11,424 nucleotides of DNA from Prevotella sp. (GTDB taxonomy: Bacteria > Bacteroidota > Bacteroidia > Bacteroidales > Bacteroidaceae): contig JAGAPI010000039.1 of NCBI GenBank assembly GCA_017623335.1, positions 1 through 11,424 of the forward strand, given 5' to 3'. Each line of letters opens with the position of its first letter. The first letter of the stretch is position 1. Below are positions 1 to 8,419 of this stretch, piece after piece. The position numbers and the translations under genes were made by a program. The notes beneath the pieces are model-generated. The model was not told where the DNA came from, ran no database searches, and saw only the letters and a program-made list of their open reading frames with translations.

Positions 1-76
1 AGTCAAACTCTCCTGCCTGTCCGATTTTCAGGGCACCCGAACCGAGTACGAGCACCTTTGTCAGTTTCTTTTTCAT
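1..76 (-). CDS. carB: Carbamoyl-phosphate synthase large subunit, N-terminal fragment
   Basis: Only the first 25 codons are in the window; the gene runs off the left edge. The visible peptide begins MKKKLTKVLVLGSGALKIGQ and continues AGEFD. This is the opening beta-strand and glycine-rich loop (GSGALKIG-AGEFD) of the first biotin-carboxylase-like ATP-grasp half of CarB in Bacteroidetes. The enzyme makes carbamoyl phosphate from glutamine-derived ammonia, bicarbonate and 2 ATP for pyrimidine and arginine synthesis in the cytoplasm. The start is the ATG at 74-76, just downstream of a Bacteroidetes-type promoter. It is co-directional with the upstream PUL but separated from it by 223 bp holding a terminator and its own promoter, so it is probably an independent transcription unit. 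The small-subunit gene carA is not immediately upstream. Identification rests on a short motif, but a distinctive one. Confidence 0.85.
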   Translation of the reverse strand, partial: MKKKLTKVLVLGSGALKIGQAGEFD

Positions 77-109
77 GATTCTCTTATGGATTGATGTTAT
101 TACTTTAAG

Positions 110-169
110 AATATTCCGTGCAAAGTTACATCATTTTTTTGTAAATAACGCAACTTTGCACGGAATATT
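110..169. repeat. Perfect 18-bp inverted repeat over the carB promoter
   Basis: AATATTCCGTGCAAAGTT (110-127) is exactly reverse-complementary to AACTTTGCACGGAATATT (152-169), with a 24-bp AT-rich spacer (128-151). The left arm contains the carB -7 box and probable start site. The right arm carries a near copy of the -7 box facing the other way (CAACTTTG, one mismatch to TAnnTTTG). There is no T-tract directly after either arm, so it is not a typical intrinsic terminator. It could be an operator dyad, a readthrough-RNA hairpin, or the remnant of a small inverted-repeat element. Function unknown. Confidence 0.85.
121..154 (-). promoter_or_regulatory. Predicted carB promoter (Bacteroidetes type)
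   Basis: On the minus strand the box TAACTTTG (121-128) fits the Bacteroidetes -7 consensus TAnnTTTG and is followed by CACGGAAT, much as in the susC promoter. A GTTG at 151-154 could serve as the -33 element, but the 22-nt spacing is a little longer than the usual 19-21. Transcription would start near 114-116, leaving a leader of about 40 nt before the carB ATG. The -7 box lies inside the left arm of the 110-169 inverted repeat. Confidence 0.65.
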
Positions 170-202
170 TAAATTTTGGTGTCTGATTTCTTTATTCAGG
201 AG

Positions 203-254
203 AAAAAAGGGGAATACGTGCAAGACAAAAGCACAATATCATGCACATATTCCC
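203..254 (-). terminator. Intrinsic terminator at the end of the PUL operon
   Basis: The minus-strand transcript folds a 13-bp stem: GGGAATATGTGCA (242-254) pairs with TGCACGTATTCCC (210-222) with a single G-U wobble and a 19-nt loop. An extra C and then six T residues follow (complement of 203-208). A stem followed at once by a U-tract is the standard Rho-independent layout. It sits 46 bp past the stop codon of the glycan-binding lipoprotein gene and should insulate the PUL transcript from carB. Confidence 0.8.
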
Positions 255-299
255 AACTTACTAAAAATAACTCACTAATTTTAAAACCATTCTTTTGAC

Positions 300-2312
300 T
301 TACTTTTTCTCTACAGTCAGGACACCGTTTGCTACGCCGCCAGTGAGGTCGACTGTGAACACGAAGGTGTCGCCGTCATTAAGCGTCACCCCATCCTTGA
401 CAAAGACATTGCCATTGTCGCTGTCGGCTGCATTCACGCGGAACCATTCATTGTCACTGTCAAGATGATAGTCGCCTCCCTGACCGTTGAACTCGATGCC
501 CCACGCCGGCTGTCCGAAGAACTTAAAGTTTATGTCGGAAGCTGAGAGCTGTTTGCCTACGGTGAGGGTGATGCGGTATTTCTTGGCTGCAACGGGTGCC
601 ATGCACTGGTCCCAGTCGGGGTCTGTCCACCATCCCTTGTTGTTGTCGGATGTAATATATGGCTTGTTCACACACTCCGAGCCGATAACCCAGATGCTTC
701 CGGTGCCGTCTGCCTGCAGCGTTGCCGGCTTTCCGTCTTCGCTGGCTGGATAAACCTGAAGGTACTTATAATCCGCGTATGCCTTTATGTTATATGTGCC
801 GTTGATGCACAGGAACGTGTATGTACCGTCATCGTTCTTCTTGAAGAAATCATTGTCTATGAACCAGTCATCGGCAACGACACCGCCAAACTGGAACTGC
901 ATGCCCTTCTTCACGGTCATGGTTACAGGCTGCTTGTCAGCCAGCTCCACTTCCTGAACACCGGCTGCAGCCCCCTTCTTAACAGTGAGCTTTCCGTTGG
1001 CACAGCCTGCTGTGAGGTCGATTGTGAAGATATACGTCTCGCCGTCGTTGAGCACCGCACCGTCCTTGAGATAGATGTTTCCGTTGTCATGACCGCCGTT
1101 GCCGTCGCCCACGCCGAAAATCTCGCTGTCACTGGTCAGACAGTAGTCACCGCCATTGCCTTTGAACTCGGTGCCCCAGTTGGGCTGTCCGAAGAACTTG
1201 AAGTTAACGTCAGTGGCAGAGAGCTGCTCACCCACGGTAAGGGTTATCTGATACATCTTTGCACGGACCTGAGCCATTGCCTGGTCCCATTCCGTACCCG
1301 TCCACCAGCCATTGTTGTTGGAGGTGGAGAGGAAAGGCTTGTTGATGCCGTTGCCGCCAATAATCCACAGGGCTCCTGTGCCGTCAGCCTGCAGCGTGGC
1401 AGGAGCATCCTTTGTGCCGGCAAACACCTGAAGGAACTTATAGTTGCTGTATGCCGTGAGAGTATAGGTGCCGTCAACGGCGAGGAAGGTGTAGGTACCG
1501 TCATCATTCTTCTCAAAGAAGTCATTGTCAACAAACCACTCGTCAGTCACTGTTCCGCCGATTGCATACTGCCTGCCCTGCACCATCTCACGTGTTATGA
1601 TGTTGTCGGTCTCAGAGAACATCAGCGGAGCAATGGTTATCTCCTCGTATGGACCAAAAGTGTAGTCACGGGTGTTGAACGTAACCTCCACCTCGCCCGA
1701 ACTTTCGGTTTGGAAATCGATGTTGCCCGTTCCGCCTAATGTTATCTCACTGCCGTTGCTTCCGAAGAGCCACTTGCCGTCACCTGTCTCAAACCTGCCC
1801 TTGAAGGCTGTCTGCGCGGTATTGACTTTAACAGAATAGCTATAGTCGTCGCCCTCAGTCATAGGATATTTCGTGCCGTCGGCAGCCACAAACTGCAGGT
1901 CGCTGAAATGAGGACGCTCCACCCGGGCAGTCACGTCAACGACGGTCTTCGATGTAGTCACGTTCTGCAGGGTGAGGCGCACGGTGACGTCGCCGTTGGG
2001 AATATATTGCAGATAAGGCACGTTGAGCTTCACGTCGTAAGAGCCTGCCTCCTTGGTACGGATGACTGTGTCAGCCACCACCTCGCCGCTGAAGCGCAGC
2101 TCAGCCTTGAGGGTGGAGAGGGCTGTGCCCTTCTTGTCGGAACAGCTAACCGGGAACTGTATCTTCTGCCCCATCTCTACTGTGCCGATAGCAGCCACAT
2201 CAATAGTCGGGTCTCCCGACTGCACTATGTTCTTGTAGTCATCGTCCACGCAGGCTGTGAGGCTGCCTACGGCACACAGCGCGCAGAACATTTTTGCTAT
2301 AATGTTTCTCAT
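300..2312 (-). CDS. SusE/F-position surface glycan-binding lipoprotein with duplicated C-terminal module
   Basis: 670-residue predicted outer-membrane lipoprotein. The signal peptide ends in the lipobox LTAC with lipidated C21, followed by VDDDY; acidic residues directly after the cysteine match the Bacteroidetes surface-export signal. Residues about 22-235 are beta-rich and probably form Ig-like spacer domains. Residues 248-446 and 472-670 are two copies of one module, roughly 60% identical by eye, each with DWF/EWF-DNDFF, NDDGTYTF, PATLQADGTG, NGWW/KGWW, NFKFFGQP-WG-EF, GGDY and DNGN motifs. The many aromatics and the operon position suggest carbohydrate binding, but no hydrolase motif is visible. 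In Sus-type loci the gene after susCD commonly encodes such a surface glycan-binding protein that holds the polysaccharide near SusC/SusD. It starts 3 nt after the GH30 stop codon, so translation is probably coupled. I do not know a named Pfam family with certainty. Confidence 0.85.
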   Translation of the reverse strand: MRNIIAKMFCALCAVGSLTACVDDDYKNIVQSGDPTIDVAAIGTVEMGQKIQFPVSCSDKKGTALSTLKAELRFSGEVVADTVIRTKEAGSYDVKLNVPYLQYIPNGDVTVRLTLQNVTTSKTVVDVTARVERPHFSDLQFVAADGTKYPMTEGDDYSYSVKVNTAQTAFKGRFETGDGKWLFGSNGSEITLGGTGNIDFQTESSGEVEVTFNTRDYTFGPYEEITIAPLMFSETDNIITREMVQGRQYAIGGTVTDEWFVDNDFFEKNDDGTYTFLAVDGTYTLTAYSNYKFLQVFAGTKDAPATLQADGTGALWIIGGNGINKPFLSTSNNNGWWTGTEWDQAMAQVRAKMYQITLTVGEQLSATDVNFKFFGQPNWGTEFKGNGGDYCLTSDSEIFGVGDGNGGHDNGNIYLKDGAVLNDGETYIFTIDLTAGCANGKLTVKKGAAAGVQEVELADKQPVTMTVKKGMQFQFGGVVADDWFIDNDFFKKNDDGTYTFLCINGTYNIKAYADYKYLQVYPASEDGKPATLQADGTGSIWVIGSECVNKPYITSDNNKGWWTDPDWDQCMAPVAAKKYRITLTVGKQLSASDINFKFFGQPAWGIEFNGQGGDYHLDSDNEWFRVNAADSDNGNVFVKDGVTLNDGDTFVFTVDLTGGVANGVLTVEKK
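303..899 (-). repeat. Second copy of duplicated binding-module coding sequence
   Basis: Encodes residues 472-670 of the glycan-binding lipoprotein, from QFQFGG to the C-terminal lysines. It aligns with residues 248-446 at a net offset of 224 residues, with only one- to two-residue indels. W483 corresponds to W259. The copy reaches exactly to the stop codon. Confidence 0.85.
975..1571 (-). repeat. First copy of duplicated binding-module coding sequence
   Basis: Encodes residues 248-446 of the glycan-binding lipoprotein, from QYAIGG to LTVKK. It is followed by a linker of about 25 residues (starting GAAAGVQEVE) before the second copy. It differs from the second copy mainly in the loop before DNGN, where it is glycine-rich (GDGNGGH) and two residues longer. 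Confidence 0.85.
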
Positions 2313-2315
2313 ATC

Positions 2316-3827
2316 TTATTTCCAATTACATGATACAACTGATTGTGCGGGAACTGTCACGCTGAAATGGTTCCGGCCGTCGCTGACAGTGGCGGGAATT
2401 ATCTCGTCGCCGCTGTTGAGCATTACAACGGCATACGAGCCGTCAGCATTGCGGAAGGCGGAATACACCAGACCGTTCTTCACCAATGAGCGCTGTGCAA
2501 CGCCTATGCGCCGGGCATTGGGGCGCACCACCGACGACATGTGTGAAATCACATAGTAGTGAGAGTTGCGTGTGATGGTCTTGTAGTCGAGCGCTATGTC
2601 CACGGCTCCGTAGCAGGTCTGGCAGCCTCCGTCGAGGTTGGGCCCCATGTTCACGTCGAGCATCAGGTTCCACACGAGCACAGCCTTGCACCACTTGCTC
2701 ACGGTGCCCAGCGTAATATTCTTCATGTCCTCCATCAGCCGCTTCGACAGGTTGCGTCCGTCATTCCATGTGCCGATGCTCGACTCCGAGAAAATCAGCT
2801 CCTTGTCAGTAGCCTGGCTGTGAATGTCGGTAAGCTCCGAGTTGTTGCCGCCATAGTCGTGATAGGCAGCGCCAACCACAAGCTCCGAGCCCTCAAACTC
2901 ATTGCCCAGGGCATTGTATATCTTCACAGGATAGTCCTCCTGGTCAGCCACGTTGTCGTAGTTGTAGTTGTGGTCAAACAGATATATCTTTGTGCTGATG
3001 CCGTTCTGCTTGAATGCGCCGGCAAGCTCAGCCACAAACGGAGCCTCCTCCTGCCAGGGCATGTAAAGCGAGGCGCAGTTTGCCTTGTTGAGAGGCTCGT
3101 TCTGAGGACTCACGGCATATATGCTGATTCCCTCCTTTTTCATTGCCTCGATGAACTTCACGAAGTACTGTGCATAGTCCTTGCGGCAGTCGGGATTCAG
3201 ATGTCCGTCAGTCCATGAGTCGAAGGCTTTCTTGGTCTCAATGTCGCTCACCTTCATCCATTTCGGACATGTCCATGGAGCTGCAATGATTTTCACGTTG
3301 GGATTGATTGCAAGTATCTCTTTCAGCACAGGTATCACATACTGTGTCTCGTCAGAGTACAGACGGAAGTTTTCCAGTCCCTTCTCGTCGCACAGCGTAT
3401 ATTCCGTACTTGAGAAGTCGTTGCAGCCAATGGAGATGCGGGCATAGCTCACTCCATAGCCCTCAGTCTCGCTATAAGTCTGCTTGAGGAATGCCGCACG
3501 GTCCTCAGCCGACATTTTCAGAAGATTATAGCACGTGGAATACGTAATTGCAAAGCCGAATCCGTCCATTGTCTGATAAGTCTGCAGCGGGTCTACGAGA
3601 ATGGTGCTCGGAGCCATGTTGGCGGCAGTTGATATCTCGGAAAAAGACTTCGTCAGTTTCTGTGTTCCGTCACTTGTGGTTGTGTAGATTGTCGCCACAT
3701 TGCCCGATGGTGTTCCTGGTGTCACCGGTGTGTCAGGGCGTGGTGTGCCGTCTATCGAAGACTCATTGTTGCATGATGTCATGGAGAACAACAATGCGGT
3801 TGCTATTGATAATATACTCATTTTCAT
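2316..3827 (-). CDS. Lipoprotein glycoside hydrolase family 30, probable endo-beta-1,6-glucanase
   Basis: 503-residue predicted lipoprotein: signal peptide with lipobox MTSC (C19), then a Pro/Thr-rich stalk to about residue 42. The GH30 (beta/alpha)8 catalytic domain begins near TYQTMDGFGFA and contains the APWTCPKWMK motif. The expected acid/base is E244 in SPQNEP and the nucleophile is E348 in FSESSIG. The motifs HNYNYDN, HDYGG, VWNLMLD and GGCQTCYGAV follow. A C-terminal beta-sandwich (about 430-503) completes the usual GH30 fold, and length is normal for the family. GH30 enzymes hydrolyse beta-glycosidic bonds with retention. The overall look is closest to subfamily GH30_3 (endo-beta-1,6-glucanases, including the pustulan enzyme of B. 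thetaiotaomicron), but subfamily assignment is inference. The acidic residue after the Cys (CNNESS) allows surface display. It lies 62 nt after susD and 3 nt before the binding-protein gene. ATG at 3825-3827 is chosen; a second Met two codons later is also possible. Confidence 0.92.
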   Translation of the reverse strand: MKMSILSIATALLFSMTSCNNESSIDGTPRPDTPVTPGTPSGNVATIYTTTSDGTQKLTKSFSEISTAANMAPSTILVDPLQTYQTMDGFGFAITYSTCYNLLKMSAEDRAAFLKQTYSETEGYGVSYARISIGCNDFSSTEYTLCDEKGLENFRLYSDETQYVIPVLKEILAINPNVKIIAAPWTCPKWMKVSDIETKKAFDSWTDGHLNPDCRKDYAQYFVKFIEAMKKEGISIYAVSPQNEPLNKANCASLYMPWQEEAPFVAELAGAFKQNGISTKIYLFDHNYNYDNVADQEDYPVKIYNALGNEFEGSELVVGAAYHDYGGNNSELTDIHSQATDKELIFSESSIGTWNDGRNLSKRLMEDMKNITLGTVSKWCKAVLVWNLMLDVNMGPNLDGGCQTCYGAVDIALDYKTITRNSHYYVISHMSSVVRPNARRIGVAQRSLVKNGLVYSAFRNADGSYAVVMLNSGDEIIPATVSDGRNHFSVTVPAQSVVSCNWK

Positions 3828-3889
3828 TTTATTTGTTATTTTACTTTTAATAAATATTTTTTAGGAGTTACTCCCTTTTACTTCCCTTA

Positions 3890-5392
3890 TTAGTAACCGG
3901 GATTCTGCTCCAGATTGTCGTTCTGGTCGAGGGCAGTCTGCGGAATAGGGAGCAGATAGGAGTTCTCGTCGAATGTGCGGCGCTGAGCAAGACGTCCGGC
4001 GTCCTTGGCATACACCGCGTTCATATACTGCTCCACCTTGCCGTTGCGGCAGAGGTCAAACCATCGCTGTCCCTCGAAGGCAAGCTCAAGCCTGCGCTCA
4101 TGGAGAACCTTCTCCACCATGTCGCCGCCGGCGTCGATGTCTTTCAGTCCGGCACGCTTTCTTATCTGGTTCACAAGACTTGCCGCCTTGTCTGCCTGAT
4201 TCAGATGTGCGTAAGCCTCTGCCTCCATCAGTATTATGTCGGCAAGGCGCAGCTTGTAGTGGTTGTTGTAGCCTGAGCGCAGCTTATACATGAATGGATA
4301 ATGCGACGCGGGATAGTAGTTCGCCCATGTGCATTCATAATAGACCACTGTCTGGTTGAAGCGCACATCGTCGCCCTCCTGCATAAAGTCATTGATAAGG
4401 TCGCGTGATGGAGTAATCCACTTTGCCCATGTGAAATAGTAATCATAGTCTTCCAGACAGCGGCCGTACATCCATGACTCCCAGTTGGCACCTCCAGTGG
4501 TCCACTGCACTTCAAGGATGCTCTCACTTGTATTGCGTTTCACACAGTCCTTCTTGTCCTCATCATATCCCCAAAGAGTGGCAAAGTCCGGCTCCAGCTC
4601 AAGTCCGGCTGTATTGCGCACACGTCCGGCATATTCTGTCACCTTGCCGTAATCCTGCACAGGACGCTCGGCATACACCTTTGCAAGCATTGCCAGGGCA
4701 ACGGTCTTTGACATCAATGTCCTGTCGGTTGTTGAGAAATCGGGGGCATATTGCGCGCCAAACTCAAGGTCCTCAATAATCTGCTGATAGCATTCCTCGC
4801 TGGTCTTCTTCGGGGGATAGTATGTGGGGAATACCTCCTCGATGTTGTCTGACGTGATGGTTCTCGCAATGTCGGTAATGACAGGGAACGAGCCCCAAAG
4901 GCGCGCCATGTCGAACATAACCAAGGCACGGAAGATGCAGCCTTCAGCCTTCCATTGATTATATTCAGCGTCAGACACCTGACCGCTCGCCTTCAGCTCG
5001 TCAAGACCATTGATAAGCACATTTGCCTCGGCAATGTCGGCAAGATACCTGGTCCAGTCACGGCTCAGCACGGAATTGCTGGCATCGATGCTGTTTGTCT
5101 CGTATGGCACGACCTCAGCACCCGTAGTTCCGGCATATCCATTGTCAGAGTGGCAGTCGGCAATGAGCTTCATGTCGAGCGACCAGTGCTCCTGACGGTT
5201 GCGGAATTTCTCATACAGAACCTTGCGCTGGTCGATGGCAGCCTGTTTGTCTTTAAGCACGGCAGCCGTTGTCTCATCCAGCACGCCCTGTGTCAACTCT
5301 GTGGCATCGGAGACAGGGTCTTGTCCCAACGAGCAGGCAGTCACAGCCATGCCTGCCAGAGCTGCCAATAATAAATTATGTATCGTTTTCAT
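3890..5392 (-). CDS. susD-like: SusD/RagB-family glycan-binding outer-membrane lipoprotein
   Basis: 500-residue protein with signal peptide and lipobox VTAC (lipidated C20). The sequence follows the SusD family pattern: an N-terminal SusD-like region with SRDWTRYLADIAEANVLING and the RALVMFDMARLWGSFPVI segment; then TPR-like helices (KTVALAMLAKVYAE); then the RagB/SusD C-terminal region with LRLADIILMEAEAYAHLNQ, LVNQIRKRAGL and LHERRLELAFEGQRWFDLCR. It ends with the typical YLLPIPQTALDQN and LEQNPGY. SusD proteins form the lid of the SusC transporter and pass glycan fragments into the barrel. The gene starts 12 nt after susC, the standard tight susC-susD pairing. Aromatic residues in the middle part (WESWMYG, DYDYYFTWAKW) are candidates for sugar stacking. 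Substrate cannot be read from SusD alone. Confidence 0.96.
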   Translation of the reverse strand: MKTIHNLLLAALAGMAVTACSLGQDPVSDATELTQGVLDETTAAVLKDKQAAIDQRKVLYEKFRNRQEHWSLDMKLIADCHSDNGYAGTTGAEVVPYETNSIDASNSVLSRDWTRYLADIAEANVLINGLDELKASGQVSDAEYNQWKAEGCIFRALVMFDMARLWGSFPVITDIARTITSDNIEEVFPTYYPPKKTSEECYQQIIEDLEFGAQYAPDFSTTDRTLMSKTVALAMLAKVYAERPVQDYGKVTEYAGRVRNTAGLELEPDFATLWGYDEDKKDCVKRNTSESILEVQWTTGGANWESWMYGRCLEDYDYYFTWAKWITPSRDLINDFMQEGDDVRFNQTVVYYECTWANYYPASHYPFMYKLRSGYNNHYKLRLADIILMEAEAYAHLNQADKAASLVNQIRKRAGLKDIDAGGDMVEKVLHERRLELAFEGQRWFDLCRNGKVEQYMNAVYAKDAGRLAQRRTFDENSYLLPIPQTALDQNDNLEQNPGY

Positions 5393-5404
5393 TTTTATAT
5401 CAAT

Positions 5405-8383
5405 TTAGAATTCAACTTTAAGTCCAAGTGAGAATGACCTGCAGAGGGGATATGTACCCCAGTCGAGTCCCTGCACAGAACCGCTGTTGCCGTTCTGGTT
5501 CACCTCCGGGTCATAGCCTGTATATTTTGTAAGAGTGATGAGGTTGGTGGCAGATATGTATGGCATCAGCTTGGTGAGTCCCATTTTGCCGATGATACTG
5601 CGCGGCACATCGTATGACAGCGACACGTCCTTCAGACGGATATACGAGCCGTCCTCAATGAAATAGGTGCTGTTGTGCATCTCAAATCCAGCCTTTGGCA
5701 CTTCCGTAATCTGTCCCGGCACGCGCCAGCGCTCAAGCACTTTTGTGGTCTGGTTCTTTCCGTCATACATTCCTTCCGTGTCCATGCGGCTTACATTATA
5801 TATGTCATTGCCGTAGGAGCCTTGGATAAGCACGCTTAGGTTGAAGCCCTTGTATGAAAAGGTGTTGGTCAGACCGAAGGTGAAGTCGGGATTGGGGTCG
5901 CCGATATAGGTGCGGTCAGAGGCGGAAATCATTCCGTCGTCGTTTACATCCACATAGTTCAGCTCTCCAGTCTCAGGGTTCACTCCGTTTGCCACATATC
6001 CCCAGAAAGAGCCGAGCGGACGCCCCGGAGTGTTTCTCACCACATATTCATTAACATAGTCCGTGGTTTTTGCCGCATAATAAATCTGTGTGAGTTTCAG
6101 GCTCTTCAGCTCATTGCGGTTGAAAGATATGTTGAAGTCCGTATTCCATTTCAATCCCTTGGTCAGGTTCTTCGAGCTTACCGTGAACTCAAATCCCTTG
6201 TTCACAATCTCTCCGCCATTGTATGGCAGTGTGCTTGCAGCTGCGGAACCTGTAGGCAGGGTTATCCTCATCAGCATGTCCGAGGTCTTCTTGTAATAAT
6301 AGTCGGCATATATGGTAAGACGGTTTTTCAGCAATGTGATGTCGAAACCTATGTCGGTCTGAGTCGTTGTCTCCCATGTCAGCTCCGGGTTCGACAGAGT
6401 GCTCTGCACACGCACTGGCGTGGCATTGGTGTCGTTTCCCTCGCCAAACCACTGCACGCGGTTTATGTTGTAGCTGGCAAGATAGCTGTTGTTGTCAAGA
6501 CCGCTCTGGTTACCTGTCTGTCCCCATCCACCGCGAATCTTCAAGTCGTCAATCCACTTTATGTTTTTCATGAACTTCTCCTGAGTCACTCGCCAAGCGG
6601 CAGAGAACGAGGGAAAATATCCCCACCTGTGACCAGGGGCAAGCTTTGACGAGCCGTCGGCACGCACATTTGCCGTAAACAGATACGTGTCTTTGAAGTT
6701 ATAGCTTGCACGCAGGAAATACGACTGCATTGACCAGTGTCCCGCCCAAGAGCCTGTTCCTGTCCACGATATCTTATTTGCGCCGTTGAGCGTCTTTATG
6801 TCGGAATCGGCATAGTTGGTGCCATGAATCCAGTTGTTCGAGCTCTTGTCCTGTGTGCCTGAGGAGCCGAGCATCAGGTCAACGCCATGACTGCCAAATG
6901 TCTTCTTGAAGTTGAGGATGTTGTCGAAAGTCATCGTGGTACGTATGGAGCGGTTGTCATCGCCATTGCCATGTTCATCACGTCCATACTGGGTTTCAAA
7001 AGGATCAAGGAAATTCATCGTCTTGCCGTGGGTACGCTCCATGGTCAGTGAGCTGCTGAAGGTCAGTTCCGGCAAGAATGTGATTGTGGCCTTACCTGTT
7101 CCTATGAGCTTGTTGTAATTGGAGCGGTTGTCCTTGCTTCGTGCCAGGTTTTCCACTGGACTCGTGACATTGACACCATAGAAATTGTTGTTATACTGGC
7201 TGGGGTTCTCAGGGTCCCATATAGGAGCAAATGTAGGGGTATTGATTACTGAAGTCAGCACACCGCCTCGGTTTGCACCCGTTCCTGACGTTATTCCGCC
7301 GCGATAGGTATAGTCAGAATAGGTTACGCTGGCATTCAGACGCAGCCACGACCGCAAGTCGTTCTCGATGGCGGCGCGGAAGTTGTAGCGCTCAAAGTCG
7401 GTCTCCCTGAGGATACCGTCCTCCTTGGTGTAACCGCCGGAGAGGAAATAGCGCAGCTTGTCGGTGCCGTTGGTCACCTGCAGCTGGTAGTTCTGTACGG
7501 CTCCCGTGCGGAATGTCTCTTTCTTCCAGTCAGTCTGGTCGGTCAGCCCCTCTGGCAGCTTCACCAGCCCTATCTCATCCATCAGTTCCTTGTATTCCCA
7601 TGCGTTGAGCACCTTGGGAGTGTTGGCAACCTCGCTGAACGAGTAGTGCATGTTGAGCGACACCTTTGCCACGCCCTGCTTGCCACGCTTTGTGCCGATG
7701 ATGATTACACCGTTGGCGGCACGGCTACCGTAGATGGCGGCACTCGACGCATCCTTCAGAATCTGAATGTCATCAATGTCGTCTGCGGCAAGGAAGTCAA
7801 TATCTTCAAACGGGACACCGTCGACAACATACAGCGGGTTGTTGCTGCCGTTTAATGATGTGGTACCGCGTACGCGCACGGTAGGCGCTGAGCCCGGCTG
7901 TCCGTTTGCCTGCGAGATGCTGAGTCCGGCAGCCTTTCCTTGCATACCTTGCGCCGCCGACACAATGGGACGGTTCTCCAAGTCCTTTGTCGATACCGAG
8001 CTTACGGCAGTAGTCACGTCCTTGCGCTTCACCGAGCCGTAGCCGATGGCAACCACCTCCTCAAGCATGTTCGACTCGTCTTTCAACGTAACCTTCATGC
8101 CGTCTGTGGCTTTTACCACCTTGGTCTCATAACCGATGAACGATATGCGCACACTGGCACCATTCTTTACATTCAGAGAGAATCTACCGTCAAGATCGGT
8201 TGTCGTACCATTCGAGGTTCCTACCTCCATAACGGTTGCGCCAATCACAGTTTCTCCCTGCGAGTCAGTCACCGTACCCTCCACCTTCTGTGTCTGTGCC
8301 CAAACCGGCACCAAGGTAAAGAGTAACATCAGAAGCAGGCAAATGCGCCTGTACTTCCCGAAATTAATCTTCTTTTTATTCAT
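5405..8383 (-). CDS. susC-like: SusC/RagA-family TonB-dependent outer-membrane transporter
   Basis: 992 residues from the ATG at 8381-8383. A signal peptide (1-29, ending VPVWA) is followed by a carboxypeptidase-regulatory-like domain (about 33-102, VEGTVTDSQGETVIGATV to VTLKD), the TonB-box region EEVVAIGYG (108-116), and the plug with GKAAGLSISQANGQPGSAPT, VRVRGTTSLNG and LYVVDGVPF. The 22-stranded barrel takes up the rest and ends SFSLGLKVEF with the terminal aromatic of outer-membrane proteins. It imports oligosaccharides using the proton-motive force through TonB-ExbBD, in complex with the SusD partner encoded 12 nt downstream. The upstream in-frame ATG at 8470 is rejected because it lies upstream of the predicted promoter and would bury the signal peptide. 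One small oddity is IIIGTKRG at the end of the plug, where this family usually has a Thr or other residue instead of Gly. Confidence 0.97.
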   Translation of the reverse strand: MNKKKINFGKYRRICLLLMLLFTLVPVWAQTQKVEGTVTDSQGETVIGATVMEVGTSNGTTTDLDGRFSLNVKNGASVRISFIGYETKVVKATDGMKVTLKDESNMLEEVVAIGYGSVKRKDVTTAVSSVSTKDLENRPIVSAAQGMQGKAAGLSISQANGQPGSAPTVRVRGTTSLNGSNNPLYVVDGVPFEDIDFLAADDIDDIQILKDASSAAIYGSRAANGVIIIGTKRGKQGVAKVSLNMHYSFSEVANTPKVLNAWEYKELMDEIGLVKLPEGLTDQTDWKKETFRTGAVQNYQLQVTNGTDKLRYFLSGGYTKEDGILRETDFERYNFRAAIENDLRSWLRLNASVTYSDYTYRGGITSGTGANRGGVLTSVINTPTFAPIWDPENPSQYNNNFYGVNVTSPVENLARSKDNRSNYNKLIGTGKATITFLPELTFSSSLTMERTHGKTMNFLDPFETQYGRDEHGNGDDNRSIRTTMTFDNILNFKKTFGSHGVDLMLGSSGTQDKSSNNWIHGTNYADSDIKTLNGANKISWTGTGSWAGHWSMQSYFLRASYNFKDTYLFTANVRADGSSKLAPGHRWGYFPSFSAAWRVTQEKFMKNIKWIDDLKIRGGWGQTGNQSGLDNNSYLASYNINRVQWFGEGNDTNATPVRVQSTLSNPELTWETTTQTDIGFDITLLKNRLTIYADYYYKKTSDMLMRITLPTGSAAASTLPYNGGEIVNKGFEFTVSSKNLTKGLKWNTDFNISFNRNELKSLKLTQIYYAAKTTDYVNEYVVRNTPGRPLGSFWGYVANGVNPETGELNYVDVNDDGMISASDRTYIGDPNPDFTFGLTNTFSYKGFNLSVLIQGSYGNDIYNVSRMDTEGMYDGKNQTTKVLERWRVPGQITEVPKAGFEMHNSTYFIEDGSYIRLKDVSLSYDVPRSIIGKMGLTKLMPYISATNLITLTKYTGYDPEVNQNGNSGSVQGLDWGTYPLCRSFSLGLKVEF

Positions 8384-8419
8384 AAATATTATTTTTTTAG
8401 GATGTTTAGCATTCCGGTG

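Noticed and set aside
110..169. Invertible promoter switch
   Set aside because: The spacer is only 24 bp, too short to hold a whole promoter or be inverted as known Bacteroides switches are, and no invertase gene is nearby.
75..278. Plus-strand open frame of 67 codons over the carB upstream region
   Set aside because: It crosses the carB promoter dyad and the terminator; the translation has no recognisable features.
1089..1739. Plus-strand open frame of 216 codons
   Set aside because: Fully antisense to the glycan-binding lipoprotein gene; no recognisable domain, and it exists because of the codon pattern of the real gene.
2559..3218. Plus-strand open frame of 219 codons
   Set aside because: Antisense shadow of the GH30 gene; low-complexity Val/His-rich translation.
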